Shown: positions 14,285 through 14,916 of the stretch, piece by piece
Layout: each line of letters opens with the position of its first letter
How positions within the stretch are numbered: position 1 is the first letter of the stretch
Source: an uncultured Collinsella sp.
Lineage (GTDB): Bacteria; Actinomycetota; Coriobacteriia; Coriobacteriales; Coriobacteriaceae
Assembly: GCA_900545555.1 (NCBI GenBank)
Contig: UQZI01000053.1
Span: forward strand, 1 to 14,916
Length of the DNA stretch: 14,916 nucleotides
Reading direction: 5' to 3'
Position numbers and translations under genes: made by a program
The notes under the pieces: model-generated
Told to the model about the DNA's origin: nothing
The model's database searches: none
What the model saw: the letters and a program-made list of their open reading frames with translations, nothing else

Positions 14285-14675
14285 TGCTGGAATCCTTTCT
14301 GTAAAAGGCCTACAACCCATTAATAACCCGCGTCCGTGCGATACGCGAGTTTATTAAGGTTTATATTCTCTTTATCGCTCATTTTATTCATTTTGAAAAT
14401 ACCTAAGCGGCGAACGGTCGATTTTACCCGCTCAGCGTAAAGAAGCCCAGTTCAGGCATATCTACGCCATTTACGTGCAACTTTATTTAAATAGAGCAGG
14501 GATTAGACCAGATTATGCAAACTATATCTTTGCTAAACACAAAACGGACAGCGCAATATCTTACTCGCACTATACGAGATTCTATGCACTTATAAGACGA
14601 GTATGCACCCCTGCAAAAACATGGGGCTTTTCATCCAGCATAAGGAATAAAGAAGAGCTCCGAAAAGGCGACCAA
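14285..14675. other. AT-rich region upstream of arcC, no convincing gene
   Basis: This region is clearly richer in A and T than the genes around it, as expected for a promoter region. On the minus strand TCTAAT (14507-14502) is preceded by TGG, giving an extended -10 element that would leave a leader of about 210 nt. A second -10-like TATAAA lies at 14365-14360 and would leave a leader of about 70 nt. Neither has a good -35 hexamer. A 117-residue plus-strand frame from 14475 starts at a GTG without a ribosome binding site and is not supported. Confidence 0.5.
14502..14510 (-). promoter_or_regulatory. Candidate extended -10 promoter for arcC
   Basis: The minus strand reads TGG followed by TCTAAT, five of six matches to the -10 consensus with the TGn extension. 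Such promoters can work without a -35 box, and none is clear here. Start would be near 14495. Confidence 0.35.
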
Positions 14676-14875
14676 CCCCAAAGCACGGGGATAGAAGGCG
14701 GCAACAGCCAAAACCTCCATCCATCCCCAAAGTGGCGCGAGGTTTCGCGGCAAAGCCGCGAAACAACGAAGGGGACAAAAGGCCCCGCAACCACGTCCTT
14801 CATTCAGCCCCACAATCCGAGGACGTAGTCGTAGCAGGATCTGAGGGCTAACCTTCGCGGACATTCCGCAGGACG
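14676..14875. other. Hairpin-dense segment, candidate structured RNA or repeat
   Basis: About 200 bases hold several inverted repeats in a row: CCCC/GGGG (14676-14690), the perfect 10-bp stem GTTTCGCGGC/GCCGCGAAAC (14742-14764) with an AAA loop, GGGG/CCCC (14771-14786), ACGTCC/GGACGT (14793-14798 with 14821-14826) and GCGG/CCGC (14857-14869). A 73-residue minus-strand frame (14582-14803) crosses these stems; it has a poor ribosome binding site and no recognisable motif. The segment could be a non-coding RNA, a dispersed intergenic repeat or a long arcC leader; I cannot tell which. Confidence 0.4.
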
Positions 14876-14916
14876 AAAGAACCCCCGCCGCACGAAGTGC
14901 GCAGCGGGGGTTCTTT
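14876..14916. terminator. Symmetric intrinsic terminator at the right edge
   Basis: AAAGAACCCCCGC (14876-14888) pairs perfectly over 13 bp with GCGGGGGTTCTTT (14904-14916). An inner CGCAC/GTGCG stem has a GAA loop and a two-base bulge. The stem is bounded by A- and T-rich ends on both sides, so it can act on either strand. The window ends at its last base, so the plus-strand T-tract may continue. Confidence 0.85.

Noticed and set aside
13328..14323. Plus-strand frame of 331 codons opposite arcC
   Set aside because: It mirrors carbamate kinase codons and is a low-complexity Leu/Gly/Val/Asp sequence.
14582..14803. Minus-strand frame of 73 codons upstream of arcC
   Set aside because: It crosses several hairpins, has only a weak GGGG before its ATG and no known motif. 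It may be annotated as hypothetical by some pipelines but is not supported here.
14475..14828. Plus-strand frame of 117 codons at the right end
   Set aside because: It starts at a GTG without a ribosome binding site, spans the AT-rich/GC-rich transition and the hairpin run, and shows no domain.

Overview
The window looks like chromosomal DNA of a GC-rich Gram-positive bacterium, most probably a gut Coriobacteriia member such as Collinsella. This rests on base composition, strong Shine-Dalgarno sequences, short LytS-like sensor kinases with LytTR regulators, an UMF1-type transporter and a stand-alone carbamate kinase. The genus is an inference from gene style; no rRNA, tRNA or marker gene is present. 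I see no insertion sequence, phage gene, CRISPR array or tRNA.

Layout. Eleven of the twelve genes I support lie on the minus strand. From left to right they are: a GC-rich non-coding segment (1-201); a bidirectional terminator; a small YfcE/MJ0936-type metallophosphoesterase (244-711); a LytTR response regulator (808-1524), its LytS-like kinase (1597-2940) and a family 2 glycosyltransferase (2937-4124), forming one operon read glycosyltransferase > kinase > regulator; an UMF1/Atg22-like MFS transporter (4296-5555); a zinc-dependent phospholipase C-like protein (5657-6601); a second LytTR regulator (6694-7428) and kinase (7467-8852); a COG1228-type amidohydrolase (8970-10247) and an APC permease (10379-11830), probably an operon read permease > amidohydrolase; a divergent 355-bp intergenic region; the only plus-strand gene, a membrane-anchored C39-like cysteine peptidase (12186-13187); a shared terminator; carbamate kinase arcC (13322-14284); and about 630 bp without a convincing gene but with many hairpins, ending in a terminator cut by the window edge.

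How the parts fit. The two kinase/regulator pairs are paralogous and lie about 4 kb apart. Around them are genes for surface or envelope work (glycosyltransferase, phospholipase-like protein, transporter), so the left 9 kb reads as a sensing and surface-remodelling neighbourhood. The permease/amidohydrolase pair and arcC have very strongly biased codons, as expected of highly expressed catabolic genes: uptake of an amino-acid-like compound or peptide, amide or peptide hydrolysis, and ATP from carbamoyl phosphate. A direct metabolic link between arcC and the amidohydrolase is not shown.

The most unusual feature is regulatory. At three same-strand junctions an intrinsic terminator ends only 20-40 nt before the next start codon, leaving no room for a promoter between them. 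Two of the three precede the LytTR sensor operons, so transcription attenuation or regulated read-through is plausible there. No known defence or mobile system was recognised.
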